Made by a program: the position numbers and the translations under genes. DNA of 5,442 nt, from assembly GCA_002926195.1 (NCBI GenBank), contig MZXQ01000297.1:15303-20744 (forward strand), read 5' to 3'. Shown here one piece after another: positions 1 through 5,442 of this stretch. Within the stretch, counting starts at the first letter, position 1; each line of letters starts with the position of its first letter. The notes under the pieces were generated by a model, which worked only from the letters and a program-made list of their open reading frames with translations, was not told where the DNA came from and ran no database searches. The DNA is from Candidatus Methanomarinus sp. HR1. GTDB taxonomy: Archaea; Halobacteriota; Methanosarcinia; Methanosarcinales; Methanocomedenaceae.

Positions 1-57
1 TGAATTTTTATGGCATTTGTCATAAATTTATTCAAATAGAAAAATAAACAGAGTTTA

Positions 58-64
58 TTTTTTT
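58..64 (+). terminator. Possible T-run terminator of an upstream gene
   Basis: Seven consecutive T in an already T-rich context. Archaeal RNA polymerase often stops at such tracts without a hairpin, so this could end transcription of a + strand gene lying off the left edge. In DNA this AT-rich such runs also arise by chance, so the call is weak. Confidence 0.25.
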
Positions 65-80
65 ATAATGTATATTTTGG

Positions 81-92
81 TTAATATATAAT
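81..92 (+). promoter_or_regulatory. TATA-like element, function unknown
   Basis: The bases TTAATATATAAT resemble an archaeal TATA box and would place a start site near 105-115 on the + strand. No open reading frame follows closely: the ATG at 97 meets a stop after two codons. It could be a distal promoter of the wHTH gene, the promoter of a small RNA, or chance in AT-rich DNA. Confidence 0.25.
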
Positions 93-166
93 CGTGATGG
101 TATAAGTATTTAACACTACTGATTTTGAATTATAGTACTTCGCATGTATAATTTGGAAGTATAGAC

Positions 167-183
167 ATAGTATGGTATACTAT
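167..183. repeat. 17-base inverted repeat (7-bp arms, 3-base spacer)
   Basis: ATAGTAT at 167-173 is the exact reverse complement of ATACTAT at 177-183, separated by GGT. The size and near-dyad form fit an operator for a dimeric winged-helix protein, and the site lies about 110 bases upstream of a winged-helix gene. A short hairpin is the alternative. No second copy was noticed in the window. Confidence 0.4.
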
Positions 184-239
184 TGCAATTCGTGTCAGTG
201 AATTATTATCCAAATCTTTCTATTTTTCCTCTGACTTTA

Positions 240-267
240 AGAAAAAAATAGTTAATATTAATATTAA
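240..267 (+). promoter_or_regulatory. Presumed archaeal promoter of the wHTH gene, with a 16-bp palindrome
   Basis: An A-rich purine stretch (240-248, a possible BRE) is followed by TTAATATTAATATTAA at 252-267, which contains TATA-like sequence and is a perfect 16-bp palindrome. An archaeal TATA box usually sits about 25 bases upstream of the start site, so transcription would begin around 282-292. That gives a leader of about ten bases or none before the ATG at 295, and no Shine-Dalgarno sequence is visible there. The palindrome over the TATA region could let a dimeric repressor block TBP binding, and autoregulation by the next gene is one possibility. Its simple TTAATA periodicity could also be chance. 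Confidence 0.5.
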
Positions 268-294
268 TGAACAACTAAAATAGTATGATTATAC

Positions 295-576
295 ATGAAA
301 GCACTTGAGAAAATATTCGGACGGACTGCACAAATGGTAGTCCTTGAAAACCTTATCAGACATAAGAATGAAACAACATATCTTTCAGGCATTGCAGAAG
401 AAACAGGTCTGTCCCATTCAAGCGTAGCAAGAGTGATCGACCCCCTTCTAAAAGAAGATATTGTTATTGAAGAACGTATGGGAAAACAAATACGTACTTT
501 CAAACTGAACATGGATCATGAAGTTACCAAACTTATACTTATTTTTCATACCAGGCTCTATGAAATATTACCTTGA
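295..576 (+). CDS. Small winged helix-turn-helix transcriptional regulator
   Basis: A 93-residue protein that is almost entirely one winged-helix DNA-binding domain. A first helix covers about residues 8-23. The helix-turn-helix follows, with 'SGIAEETG' (31-38) as helix 2 and a recognition helix at about 40-54 that includes 'SHSSVARVIDPLLKE'. A basic wing covers about 55-71 with the turn at 'RMGKQ' (61-65). A C-terminal helix at about 73-92 may serve in dimerisation. The general pattern is that of archaeal MarR/ArsR-like regulators, and I see no ligand-binding domain or metal-binding Cys/His cluster. The ATG at 295 is chosen because the domain begins immediately after it; the start has no Shine-Dalgarno sequence and probably a very short leader. 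It is followed after 35 bases by the E1-like gene and may be co-transcribed with it and aroC. The target genes are unknown. Confidence 0.85.
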   Translation: MKALEKIFGRTAQMVVLENLIRHKNETTYLSGIAEETGLSHSSVARVIDPLLKEDIVIEERMGKQIRTFKLNMDHEVTKLILIFHTRLYEILP

Positions 577-611
577 ATACATGATCTGATAATAACAGGA
601 TAGATTTTAAT

Positions 612-1370
612 ATGAACAGCGGACTCGATGAAATTCAGACACATCGCTATTCACGCCATATTATGCTCCCTGAGGTCGGCGAAAAAGGACAAAAAAAACT
701 TCTTAGCTCCAAAGTACTCTGTGTCGGTTCAGGAGGTTTGGGTTCACCGGTGATACAGTATCTGGCTGCTGCTGGAATAGGGACTATTGGTATTATCGAT
801 GATGATAAGGTTGAGCTAAGTAACTTACAGAGGCAGGTCATACATGGAGGGAATATAGGTAAACCGAAGGCCTTATCCGCAGCCGCATACGTGGAAAAAT
901 TAAACCCTGATGTTAAGGTATTGCCTATGGAGATGAGGCTGGATGATGGTAATGTACGGGATATTATACCGAATTATGATATGGTAGTGGACTGTTCTGA
1001 TAATTTTGAAACACGATTTATGGTAAATGATGCATGTATACTGACAGACACACCACTCTCCCATGGTAGTATCTTCAAGTATGAGGGACAGGTTATTACA
1101 ATCCTTCCATGGGATGGACCGTGTTATCGCTGTATTTTCGAGCAGCCGCCGCCAAATGGAATGGGACTAACAGCAAGTAGGATCGGTGTATTAGGTGTAC
1201 TTCCCGGCGTCATTGGTGCTATCCAGGCTACTGAAGTAGTAAAATATCTTCTTGGGATCGGAGAGTTACTGGTAGGCAGGATGCTCTATTACGATTCGCT
1301 TTATATGACCTTTGATGAAATAAATATACAAAAGAATCCGAAATGTTCTGTTTGCGGGGAGGAGTCTTAA
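612..1370 (+). CDS. HesA/MoeB/ThiF family E1-like adenylyltransferase
   Basis: A 252-residue protein, the usual length for MoeB/ThiF. Such enzymes use ATP to adenylate the C-terminal Gly-Gly of a small ubiquitin-like sulfur carrier (MoaD, ThiS, archaeal SAMPs) for molybdopterin, thiamine or thiolated tRNA. Visible are the N-terminal 'RYSRHIMLPEVG' (12-23), the nucleotide-binding loop GSGGLGSP (39-46), the acidic DDDKVE (63-68), the arginine in NLQRQ (R74), and DCSDN (127-131) with the Mg/ATP-site aspartate D130. Two CxxC pairs, C171/C174 and C245/C248, match the structural zinc site of E. coli MoeB. Aligning 'TASRIGVLG' (187-195) with the family puts Ala188 where MoeB has Cys187 and ThiF its catalytic Cys. 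This argues for a MoeB-like role or an unknown partner and against ThiF chemistry. The start at 612 fits the family N-terminus; AGGA at 597-600 is a rather distant ribosome binding site. No carrier-protein gene lies in the window. Confidence 0.92.
   Translation: MNSGLDEIQTHRYSRHIMLPEVGEKGQKKLLSSKVLCVGSGGLGSPVIQYLAAAGIGTIGIIDDDKVELSNLQRQVIHGGNIGKPKALSAAAYVEKLNPDVKVLPMEMRLDDGNVRDIIPNYDMVVDCSDNFETRFMVNDACILTDTPLSHGSIFKYEGQVITILPWDGPCYRCIFEQPPPNGMGLTASRIGVLGVLPGVIGAIQATEVVKYLLGIGELLVGRMLYYDSLYMTFDEINIQKNPKCSVCGEES
1358..1364 (+). promoter_or_regulatory. Strong ribosome binding site for aroC
   Basis: GGAGGAG inside the last codons of the E1-like gene, seven bases before the aroC ATG at 1372. It fixes the aroC start and implies translation from the same transcript as the preceding gene. 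Confidence 0.85.
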
Positions 1371-1371
1371 A

Positions 1372-2451
1372 ATGGTAGGAAACACATTTGGAAAAGCTTT
1401 TGCAATAACAACATGGGGGGAAAGTCACGGTCCTGCAATAGGTGTTGTCATAGATGGCTGCCCTTGTGGACTTGAGCTTACAGAGGCTGATATCCAGCAT
1501 GAACTTGATAGGAGGCGTCCCGGCCAGAGTGACGTATCCACACCACGTAAGGAAGATGATAAGGTAGAGATCCTTTCCGGTATTTTCCAGGGTAAGACCA
1601 CTGGTACGCCCATCTCATTATTGATCTGTAATAAGGATGCGGATTCCAGTAAATACGAAAGTATCAAAGATACTCCTCGTCCCGGACATGCGGATTATAC
1701 TTACTTCATGAAATATGGTTTTCGTGATTACAGAGGGGGAGGACGAGCTTCTGCCAGGGAAACTGCAGCACGTGTAGCAGGTGGTGCAATAGCTAAAAAA
1801 GTATTAGTTGCGCATGGTATTGAAATACTGGCACATGTAGTGGAACTTGGCAGTGTTAAAGCCTCTCCTGTTACTATTGATGAGATCCGTACCAATGTGG
1901 AATCAAATCCTGTGCGGTGTGCAGACCTAAAAGCCGCAGAAATTATGCTTGGCAAGGTCAAACAGGCAAGGTCAAATAACGACAGCATAGGCGGGATTGT
2001 TGAGATCATTGCTCTGGGAGTCCCTCCCGGATTCGGTGAACCTGTATTTGATAAACTGGATGCTGATATTGCCAGGGCTTTAATGGGGATCGGAGCAGTT
2101 AAAGGTGTGGAGATCGGAGCAGGTTTTGTATGTGCAGGTTTGACAGGTAGCCAGATGAACGATCCGTTTGAGATTAACAATGGAAAAGTAGTATGTACTT
2201 CCAACAATGCCGGAGGTATCCTGGGCGGCATATCCAGTGGAGAGAATATCATATGCAGGATCGCTGTTAAACCAACACCATCTATTGCCAGACCACAGAA
2301 AACAGTAGACCTGCTGAGTCTGTCTGATACTGAGATTGTTATTCAGGGCCGGCATGATCCAACGATCCCACCAAGGATCATTCCTGTTGCCGAGGCAATG
2401 ATGGCACTGGTACTTGCAGACCATTTGATCAGGGCAGATCATTTATCCTGA
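1372..2451 (+). CDS. aroC: Chorismate synthase
   Basis: A 359-residue cytosolic enzyme for the last step of the shikimate pathway. It converts 5-enolpyruvylshikimate-3-phosphate to chorismate and phosphate (EC 4.2.3.5) and needs reduced FMN. All three family signatures are present: GESHG (16-20) with the conserved H19, the glycine/arginine-rich 'GGGRASARETAARVAGG' (122-138), and 'GRHDPTIPPR' (326-335) with D329. The second conserved histidine is H106 in 'RPGHADY'. The length is normal and the N-terminus 'MVGNTFGKAFAITTWGESHG' is typical, so the protein is full length. It has no NADPH:FMN reductase domain, so it is the monofunctional type that depends on another flavin reductase. The gene starts one base after the E1-like gene stop with a strong ribosome binding site, so the two are surely one operon. 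Chorismate feeds Phe, Tyr and Trp synthesis. A hairpin spans the stop codon. Confidence 0.98.
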   Translation: MVGNTFGKAFAITTWGESHGPAIGVVIDGCPCGLELTEADIQHELDRRRPGQSDVSTPRKEDDKVEILSGIFQGKTTGTPISLLICNKDADSSKYESIKDTPRPGHADYTYFMKYGFRDYRGGGRASARETAARVAGGAIAKKVLVAHGIEILAHVVELGSVKASPVTIDEIRTNVESNPVRCADLKAAEIMLGKVKQARSNNDSIGGIVEIIALGVPPGFGEPVFDKLDADIARALMGIGAVKGVEIGAGFVCAGLTGSQMNDPFEINNGKVVCTSNNAGGILGGISSGENIICRIAVKPTPSIARPQKTVDLLSLSDTEIVIQGRHDPTIPPRIIPVAEAMMALVLADHLIRADHLS

Positions 2452-2454
2452 TCA
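2426..2454 (+). repeat. Inverted repeat (8-bp stem) spanning the aroC stop codon
   Basis: TGATCAGG at 2426-2433 pairs exactly with CCTGATCA at 2447-2454 around a 13-base loop; the aroC stop TGA (2449-2451) lies in the right arm. In RNA this could be a 3'-end hairpin protecting or ending the first operon's transcript. No U-tract follows directly, so it is not a classic intrinsic terminator. The left arm is coding sequence, so part of the match may be coincidence. Confidence 0.4.
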
Positions 2455-2473
2455 TTAGTCCGGTTCCTGAAAT

Positions 2474-2490
2474 AGAAGAAGTTATATAAA
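2474..2490 (+). promoter_or_regulatory. Archaeal promoter of the liv operon (BRE plus TATA box)
   Basis: TTATATAAA at 2482-2490 is a very good archaeal TATA box, with a purine-rich BRE-like GAAGAAG just upstream (about 2475-2481). Its centre lies about 24 bases before the livH ATG at 2510. Transcription should therefore start at or within a few bases of the start codon, giving a leaderless or nearly leaderless mRNA. This separates the liv genes from the aroC operon, although read-through from aroC is possible. Confidence 0.7.
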
Positions 2491-2509
2491 TAAAAAAAGT
2501 GAAATAATA

Positions 2510-3373
2510 ATGTTGATGCAACTGGTTGTCAATGGAATTGTTGTAGGAAGTATCATTGCAATGGGTGCCATAGGTCTGACAATGGTATATGGCATTCTTA
2601 ATTTTGCTAACTTCTCCCATGCGGATTTTATGGCTCTTGGTGCATATATTGCTTTTTTATTGAATGTAACGCTTGGTCTTAATATTATATTATCATTTTT
2701 TATTTCTATTGTTATTACCGGTGCGATCGGTGTTCTTCTTGATTTTCTTGTATGGAAACCTATGCGAAAAAAAAAGGCAGACCTGGTATCACTGATCATC
2801 ATTTCCATAGGTATTGCCCTGATTATTAGAAATGGTTTAATCTTTTTCTGGGGAGGCGGTTCCAGGCATTATGACCTGCCAGTACTCAAAGGTACGGAGA
2901 TGTTCGGGGTAATAGTAACTTATAATCAGATCATTGCATTTGGAACAGCTCTGGTATTTATGATAATAGTCCATTACCTTTTGAAATATACCAGAACAGG
3001 AAAGGCAATGAGAGCTTTATCAGATGACATTGATCTTGCAAGGATATCAGGTATTAACGTAGATAAGGTTATCCAGTGGATGTGGTTTGTAGGAATAAGC
3101 CTCGCTGGTGCGGCAGGTGTATTGTATGCACTTGAGACAGCAATCAGGCCTAATATGGGGTGGTTCCTTCTTCTTCCTATGTTTGCAGCAGTTATACTGG
3201 GTGGGATTGGAAATCCATACGGTGCAATAGTAGGAGGAATGATCATCGGGCTTTCCCAGGAAATAAGTACTCTTTTCCTTCCGTCTGAATATAAACTCGG
3301 AGTGAGTCTGGCAATCATGATAGTGGTACTGTTGTACAAGCCGGAAGGGATCTTTAAGGGGACTAAGATATGA
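2510..3373 (+). CDS. livH: Branched-chain amino acid-type ABC transporter permease LivH
   Basis: A 287-residue integral membrane permease of the LivH family, one half of the channel of an ABC importer for branched-chain amino acids or related substrates. Hydrophobic segments lie at about 5-29, 40-54, 57-81, 92-114, 138-158, 187-208, 217-249 and 262-277. Family hallmarks are 'GLTMVYGILNFANFSHADF' followed by a Met-Ala-Leu-Gly-Ala-Tyr stretch (22-46), the cytoplasmic coupling loop 'TRTGKAMRALSDDIDLA' with 'RISGINVDKV' (161-187) that meets the ATPase, and 'AAVILGGIGNPYGAIVGG' (226-243). The protein ends in 'YKPEG' typical of the group. The length is normal. The chosen ATG follows the TATA box by about one helical promoter distance; a second in-frame ATG at 2516 is an alternative. 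GTGA at 2499-2502 is at most a weak ribosome binding site. The gene overlaps livM by four bases (ATGA). Substrate specificity cannot be read from the permease. Confidence 0.95.
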   Translation: MLMQLVVNGIVVGSIIAMGAIGLTMVYGILNFANFSHADFMALGAYIAFLLNVTLGLNIILSFFISIVITGAIGVLLDFLVWKPMRKKKADLVSLIIISIGIALIIRNGLIFFWGGGSRHYDLPVLKGTEMFGVIVTYNQIIAFGTALVFMIIVHYLLKYTRTGKAMRALSDDIDLARISGINVDKVIQWMWFVGISLAGAAGVLYALETAIRPNMGWFLLLPMFAAVILGGIGNPYGAIVGGMIIGLSQEISTLFLPSEYKLGVSLAIMIVVLLYKPEGIFKGTKI

Positions 3374-4263
3374 TCGAGTATTTAGTTGCTATTGGTCTGA
3401 TCACCGGGATTTTTGCTATATTTGCTCTTGGGCTAAATCTTGAGTGGGGATTTACAGGGTTGATAAATTTCGGACATGTAGGCTTTCTGGCTATTGGTGC
3501 ATATACTACTGTACTGCTGAACCAGGGTGGTTTTCCACTCTGGATATCCATGGCAGCAGGTGTGGTCCTGGCAGGATTTTTTGGAATGCTGGTAGGTATT
3601 CCTACTCTTAAGCTTAAGGCTGATTATCTGGCTATAGTAACTATCGGTTTCTCAGAGATCGTCAGGTTGATATTGCTTAATGAGGATTGGCTTACCAGGG
3701 GACCAATGGGACTGCACGGTTTTGATAGACCTTTTGAAGCACTGATACCTTTTGATTATAATTATTTTCTTTTTCTTTTTACTTTTGTCTCACTGGCTGT
3801 TATTTATATACTGCTTGAACAATTGGTGCACTCTCCATGGGGCAGAGTGTTAAAATCAATACGGGAAGATGAAGATGTTGCTTCTGCTTTAGGCAAGAAT
3901 GTATTCTCTTATAAGATACAGGTATTGATACTCGGATCTGCTATTGCCGGATTTGCAGGTGCCTTGCTGGCTTTTAATCTTCAGTACATCAATCCCAGGA
4001 ACTTTATACCTATGGAGACTTTCTATGCCTGGATCATTGTTGTTCTTGGAGGAAGTGGAAATAATAAAGGCATTATTGTTGGTGCATTTATGTTGCAGTT
4101 CTTTTACAGCGGTACAAGATTACTGCAGGATTTCATTATGTTCGATTCTACTCAAATGGCCTCGTTACGAATTATGATTATTGGTTTACTGCTAGTGGTC
4201 TTTATGATGTATAAACCGCAGGGGTTGTTGGGTAAAAAAGAAGAACTGGGACTGGGGAGATAA
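3370..4263 (+). CDS. livM: Branched-chain amino acid-type ABC transporter permease LivM
   Basis: A 297-residue membrane permease, partner of LivH in the importer channel. Diagnostic stretches are 'LNLEWGFTGLINFGHVGF' (22-39) followed by LAIGAY, 'LKLKADYLAIVTIGFSEIVR' (80-99), RGPMGL (110-115), and the ATPase-coupling loop 'SPWGRVLKSIREDEDVASAL' (155-174) leading into GKNVFSYK. Near the end come 'VVLGGSGNNKGIIVGAF' (224-240) and 'YKPQGLLG' (281-288). About eight membrane segments alternate with short loops, and the charged tail after 288 should be cytoplasmic. It lacks the long N-terminal extension of E. coli LivM, as is usual for archaeal and many bacterial members. The start codon lies in an ATGA overlap with the livH stop, preceded by GGGGA at 3358-3362, which suggests translational coupling. 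One base separates its stop from the livG ATG. Confidence 0.95.
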   Translation: MIEYLVAIGLITGIFAIFALGLNLEWGFTGLINFGHVGFLAIGAYTTVLLNQGGFPLWISMAAGVVLAGFFGMLVGIPTLKLKADYLAIVTIGFSEIVRLILLNEDWLTRGPMGLHGFDRPFEALIPFDYNYFLFLFTFVSLAVIYILLEQLVHSPWGRVLKSIREDEDVASALGKNVFSYKIQVLILGSAIAGFAGALLAFNLQYINPRNFIPMETFYAWIIVVLGGSGNNKGIIVGAFMLQFFYSGTRLLQDFIMFDSTQMASLRIMIIGLLLVVFMMYKPQGLLGKKEELGLGR

Positions 4264-4264
4264 C

Positions 4265-5032
4265 ATGAAGCACAGTTTACTCGAAGTAAAAGAAGTAAAA
4301 AAACAATTCGAGAGTATCCTGGCAGTTGATGATTGTTCCCTAATTGTAAAAAAGCAGGCAATAACTGGCCTGGTCGGTGCAAACGGTGCTGGTAAGACTA
4401 CACTATTTAACCTGATAACAGGTTACTATAAAGCAGATAGCGGAAAGATCCTTTTTAATGATATCAGGATAGACGATATGCCTACTTTTAAAAGAGCAAG
4501 GATAGGCATGGTCAGGACTTTCCAGATAACTAAGGCACTGTCCAGGATGACAGTGCTTGATAATATGATGCTTGGTCCCAAAGGACAGAGCGGAGAAAAG
4601 ATATGGAATATATGGCTCAAATCAGGCAAAATATCCAAAGAAGAGGATATGGCAAAGGAAAAGGCTCTTGAGATCCTCGACTTTTTTAATATGCTGCACA
4701 TGAAGGATGAATATGCAGGTGCCCTTTCAGGAGGACAGAAAAAATTATTAGAGATGGCAAGATCATTGATGATCGATCCGATAATGCTCTTATTGGATGA
4801 ACCTTTTGCAGGGGTCAATCCCACTCTGGCTAAGAAAATGGTGATTTATATCAAAGAACTAAGAGAAAAGGGTATGACCTTTTTAATAATAGAACATGAT
4901 ATTCCTTTGATCACCAAGGTAAGTGATACACTCAGCTTTATGAGCCAGGGTAAGATCATTTTAGAGGGAACACCTGAGGAAGTAAAAAAGGACCCAAGAG
5001 TCCGTGATGCATATTTAGGAGGGGGAGATTGA
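4265..5032 (+). CDS. livG: Branched-chain amino acid-type ABC transporter ATP-binding protein LivG
   Basis: A 255-residue cytoplasmic ATPase that drives the LivHM channel together with LivF. In order it has the Walker A loop GANGAGKTT (38-46), the Q-loop glutamine Q87 in RTFQ, the ABC signature LSGGQ (154-158), Walker B MLLLDEP (174-180) with catalytic E179, the D-loop region FAGVNP (181-186), and the switch histidine H211. The 'MVRTFQITKALSRMTVLDN' stretch (82-100), the helical insert at about 105-150 and the C-terminal 'VRDAYLGGG' (246-254) separate LivG from the shorter LivF type. All catalytic residues are present and the length is normal. The ATG at 4265 has GGGGAG at 4254-4259 five bases upstream, within the end of livM. 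The gene overlaps livF by four bases. Confidence 0.96.
   Translation: MKHSLLEVKEVKKQFESILAVDDCSLIVKKQAITGLVGANGAGKTTLFNLITGYYKADSGKILFNDIRIDDMPTFKRARIGMVRTFQITKALSRMTVLDNMMLGPKGQSGEKIWNIWLKSGKISKEEDMAKEKALEILDFFNMLHMKDEYAGALSGGQKKLLEMARSLMIDPIMLLLDEPFAGVNPTLAKKMVIYIKELREKGMTFLIIEHDIPLITKVSDTLSFMSQGKIILEGTPEEVKKDPRVRDAYLGGGD
5018..5025 (+). promoter_or_regulatory. Ribosome binding site that fixes the livF TTG start
   Basis: GGAGGGGG in the last codons of livG. Its GGAGG core ends six bases before the TTG at 5029. This strong match is the main reason to accept TTG as the livF start, since the first in-frame ATG (5074) would remove the beginning of the conserved ATPase fold. Confidence 0.8.
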
Positions 5033-5442
5033 GTTTACTTGAAGTTGAGGGGGTGGTCTGTGGGTATACTGATATGGATATTCTACAAGGTTTATCCATT
5101 CATGTAGACAGAGGCGAAATCGTATCTATTATAGGTCCCAACGGAGCAGGTAAATCCACGTTACTTAAGGCCATTATCGGATTGCTTAAGCCGAGAGATG
5201 GTCATATCTTTTTTAATGGAAAAGATATTACTATTGAGCATACTGAGAAGATCGTAGCATTGGGCATAGGTTATGTACCTCAGGAAAAAAATGTGTTTAA
5301 TTCTCTTACTATAATGGAAAATCTGGAAATGGGAGCTTTTCTAAAGCGTAATATAGATGATATCACCAATGAGATTTTTAATATGTTCCCTGTATTAAGA
5401 GAAAAAAAGAATCAAAGAGCATCTACTCTAAGTGGCGGTGAA
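5029..5442 (+). CDS. livF: Branched-chain amino acid-type ABC transporter ATP-binding protein LivF (3' end outside window)
   Basis: The second ATPase of the importer, read from a TTG start and cut by the window edge after 138 codons; complete LivF proteins have about 235 residues. The reading frame begins 'MSLLEVEGVVCGYTDMDILQ', with the A-loop tyrosine Y13. It continues with Walker A GPNGAGKST (36-44), the Q-loop 'GIGYVPQEKNVFNSLTIMEN' (79-98, Q85), and reaches the ABC signature LSGGE (134-138) at the last base. The Q-loop 'YVPQ...NVFNSLTIMENL' is typical of LivF. Walker B and the switch histidine must lie to the right. TTG is chosen because a strong ribosome binding site precedes it and the homologous N-terminus starts there. 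The TTGA overlap with the livG stop suggests coupled translation. The frame is open and shows no damage. Confidence 0.94.
   Translation, partial: MSLLEVEGVVCGYTDMDILQGLSIHVDRGEIVSIIGPNGAGKSTLLKAIIGLLKPRDGHIFFNGKDITIEHTEKIVALGIGYVPQEKNVFNSLTIMENLEMGAFLKRNIDDITNEIFNMFPVLREKKNQRASTLSGGE

Larger units (their letters stand above)
1..294. other. AT-rich non-coding region upstream of the wHTH gene
   Basis: I see no convincing gene on either strand in this stretch. It is very AT-rich and has a run of seven T at 58-64, which could end a transcript coming from a + strand gene to the left (archaeal terminators are often simple T-tracts). A TATA-like element lies at about 81-92, a 17-base inverted repeat at 167-183, a pyrimidine-rich tract at about 211-238, and the presumed promoter of the first gene at about 240-294. 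A weaker 6-bp inverted repeat pairs 136-141 with 156-161. The length and the several signals suggest a regulatory region, but an untranslated RNA starting near 105-115 cannot be excluded. Confidence 0.6.

Noticed and set aside
285..287. Upstream ATG as a start for the wHTH gene
   Set aside because: It is out of frame with the wHTH reading frame and reaches a stop after a few codons.
264..512. Open frame on the - strand opposite the wHTH gene
   Set aside because: The + strand frame encodes a clear winged-helix domain, while the - strand product has no recognisable features.
1728..2252. Long open frame (174 codons) on the - strand inside aroC
   Set aside because: It lies fully opposite a certain aroC and has no recognisable domain, promoter or ribosome binding site; it is a by-product of aroC codon use.
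2767..2775. Run of nine A within livH that might be a slippage or phase-variation site
   Set aside because: The frame is intact and encodes an ordinary Arg-Lys-Lys-Lys loop between membrane segments; nothing else suggests programmed frameshifting.
3944..4177. 77-codon + strand frame overlapping livM
   Set aside because: It is an out-of-frame shadow of livM, whose conserved LivM motifs cover the same bases.
1..5442. CRISPR arrays, tRNA or rRNA genes, insertion sequences, integration sites
   Set aside because: I saw no direct repeat series, tRNA-like fold, rRNA sequence or transposase in the window.

Overview
The window looks like part of an archaeal chromosome, most likely a methanogen-like or ANME-like euryarchaeon (for example Methanosarcinales). 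The evidence is AT-rich DNA with TATA-type boxes placed about where archaeal promoters sit. The start of the first gene has no Shine-Dalgarno sequence and the livH start at most a weak one, while starts inside operons have strong GGAGG-like ribosome binding sites. Arg codons are often AGG/AGA and Ile codons often ATA. The taxonomic call is inference only: no rRNA or lineage-specific marker is present, and Liv-type transporters also occur in bacteria.

Layout. Positions 1-294 form an AT-rich non-coding stretch with a T-run, TATA-like elements, a 17-base inverted repeat (167-183) and a perfect 16-base palindrome (252-267) in the presumed promoter. Three genes follow on the + strand with short gaps: a 93-residue winged-helix regulator (295-576), an E1-like adenylyltransferase of the HesA/MoeB/ThiF family (612-1370), and chorismate synthase aroC (1372-2451). 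The last two are one base apart.

A 58-base gap (2452-2509) carries a good archaeal TATA box. It starts a second + strand operon for a branched-chain amino acid-type ABC importer: livH (2510-3373), livM (3370-4263), livG (4265-5032) and livF (5029 to the window end, truncated). These four genes overlap or nearly touch. livF starts with TTG inside a TTGA overlap with the livG stop.

How the genes work together. LivH and LivM should form the membrane channel, with LivG and LivF as the two ATPases; the substrate-binding protein is not in this window. AroC makes chorismate for aromatic amino acids. The E1-like enzyme probably activates a ubiquitin-like sulfur carrier (MoaD/ThiS/SAMP type), but it has Ala where many family members have a catalytic or trans-thiolating Cys. 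Most of the window is conserved housekeeping or transport content. I saw no convincing new system. The points most worth a second look are the Cys-to-Ala change, the palindrome in the regulator's promoter, and the regulator/E1/aroC linkage.
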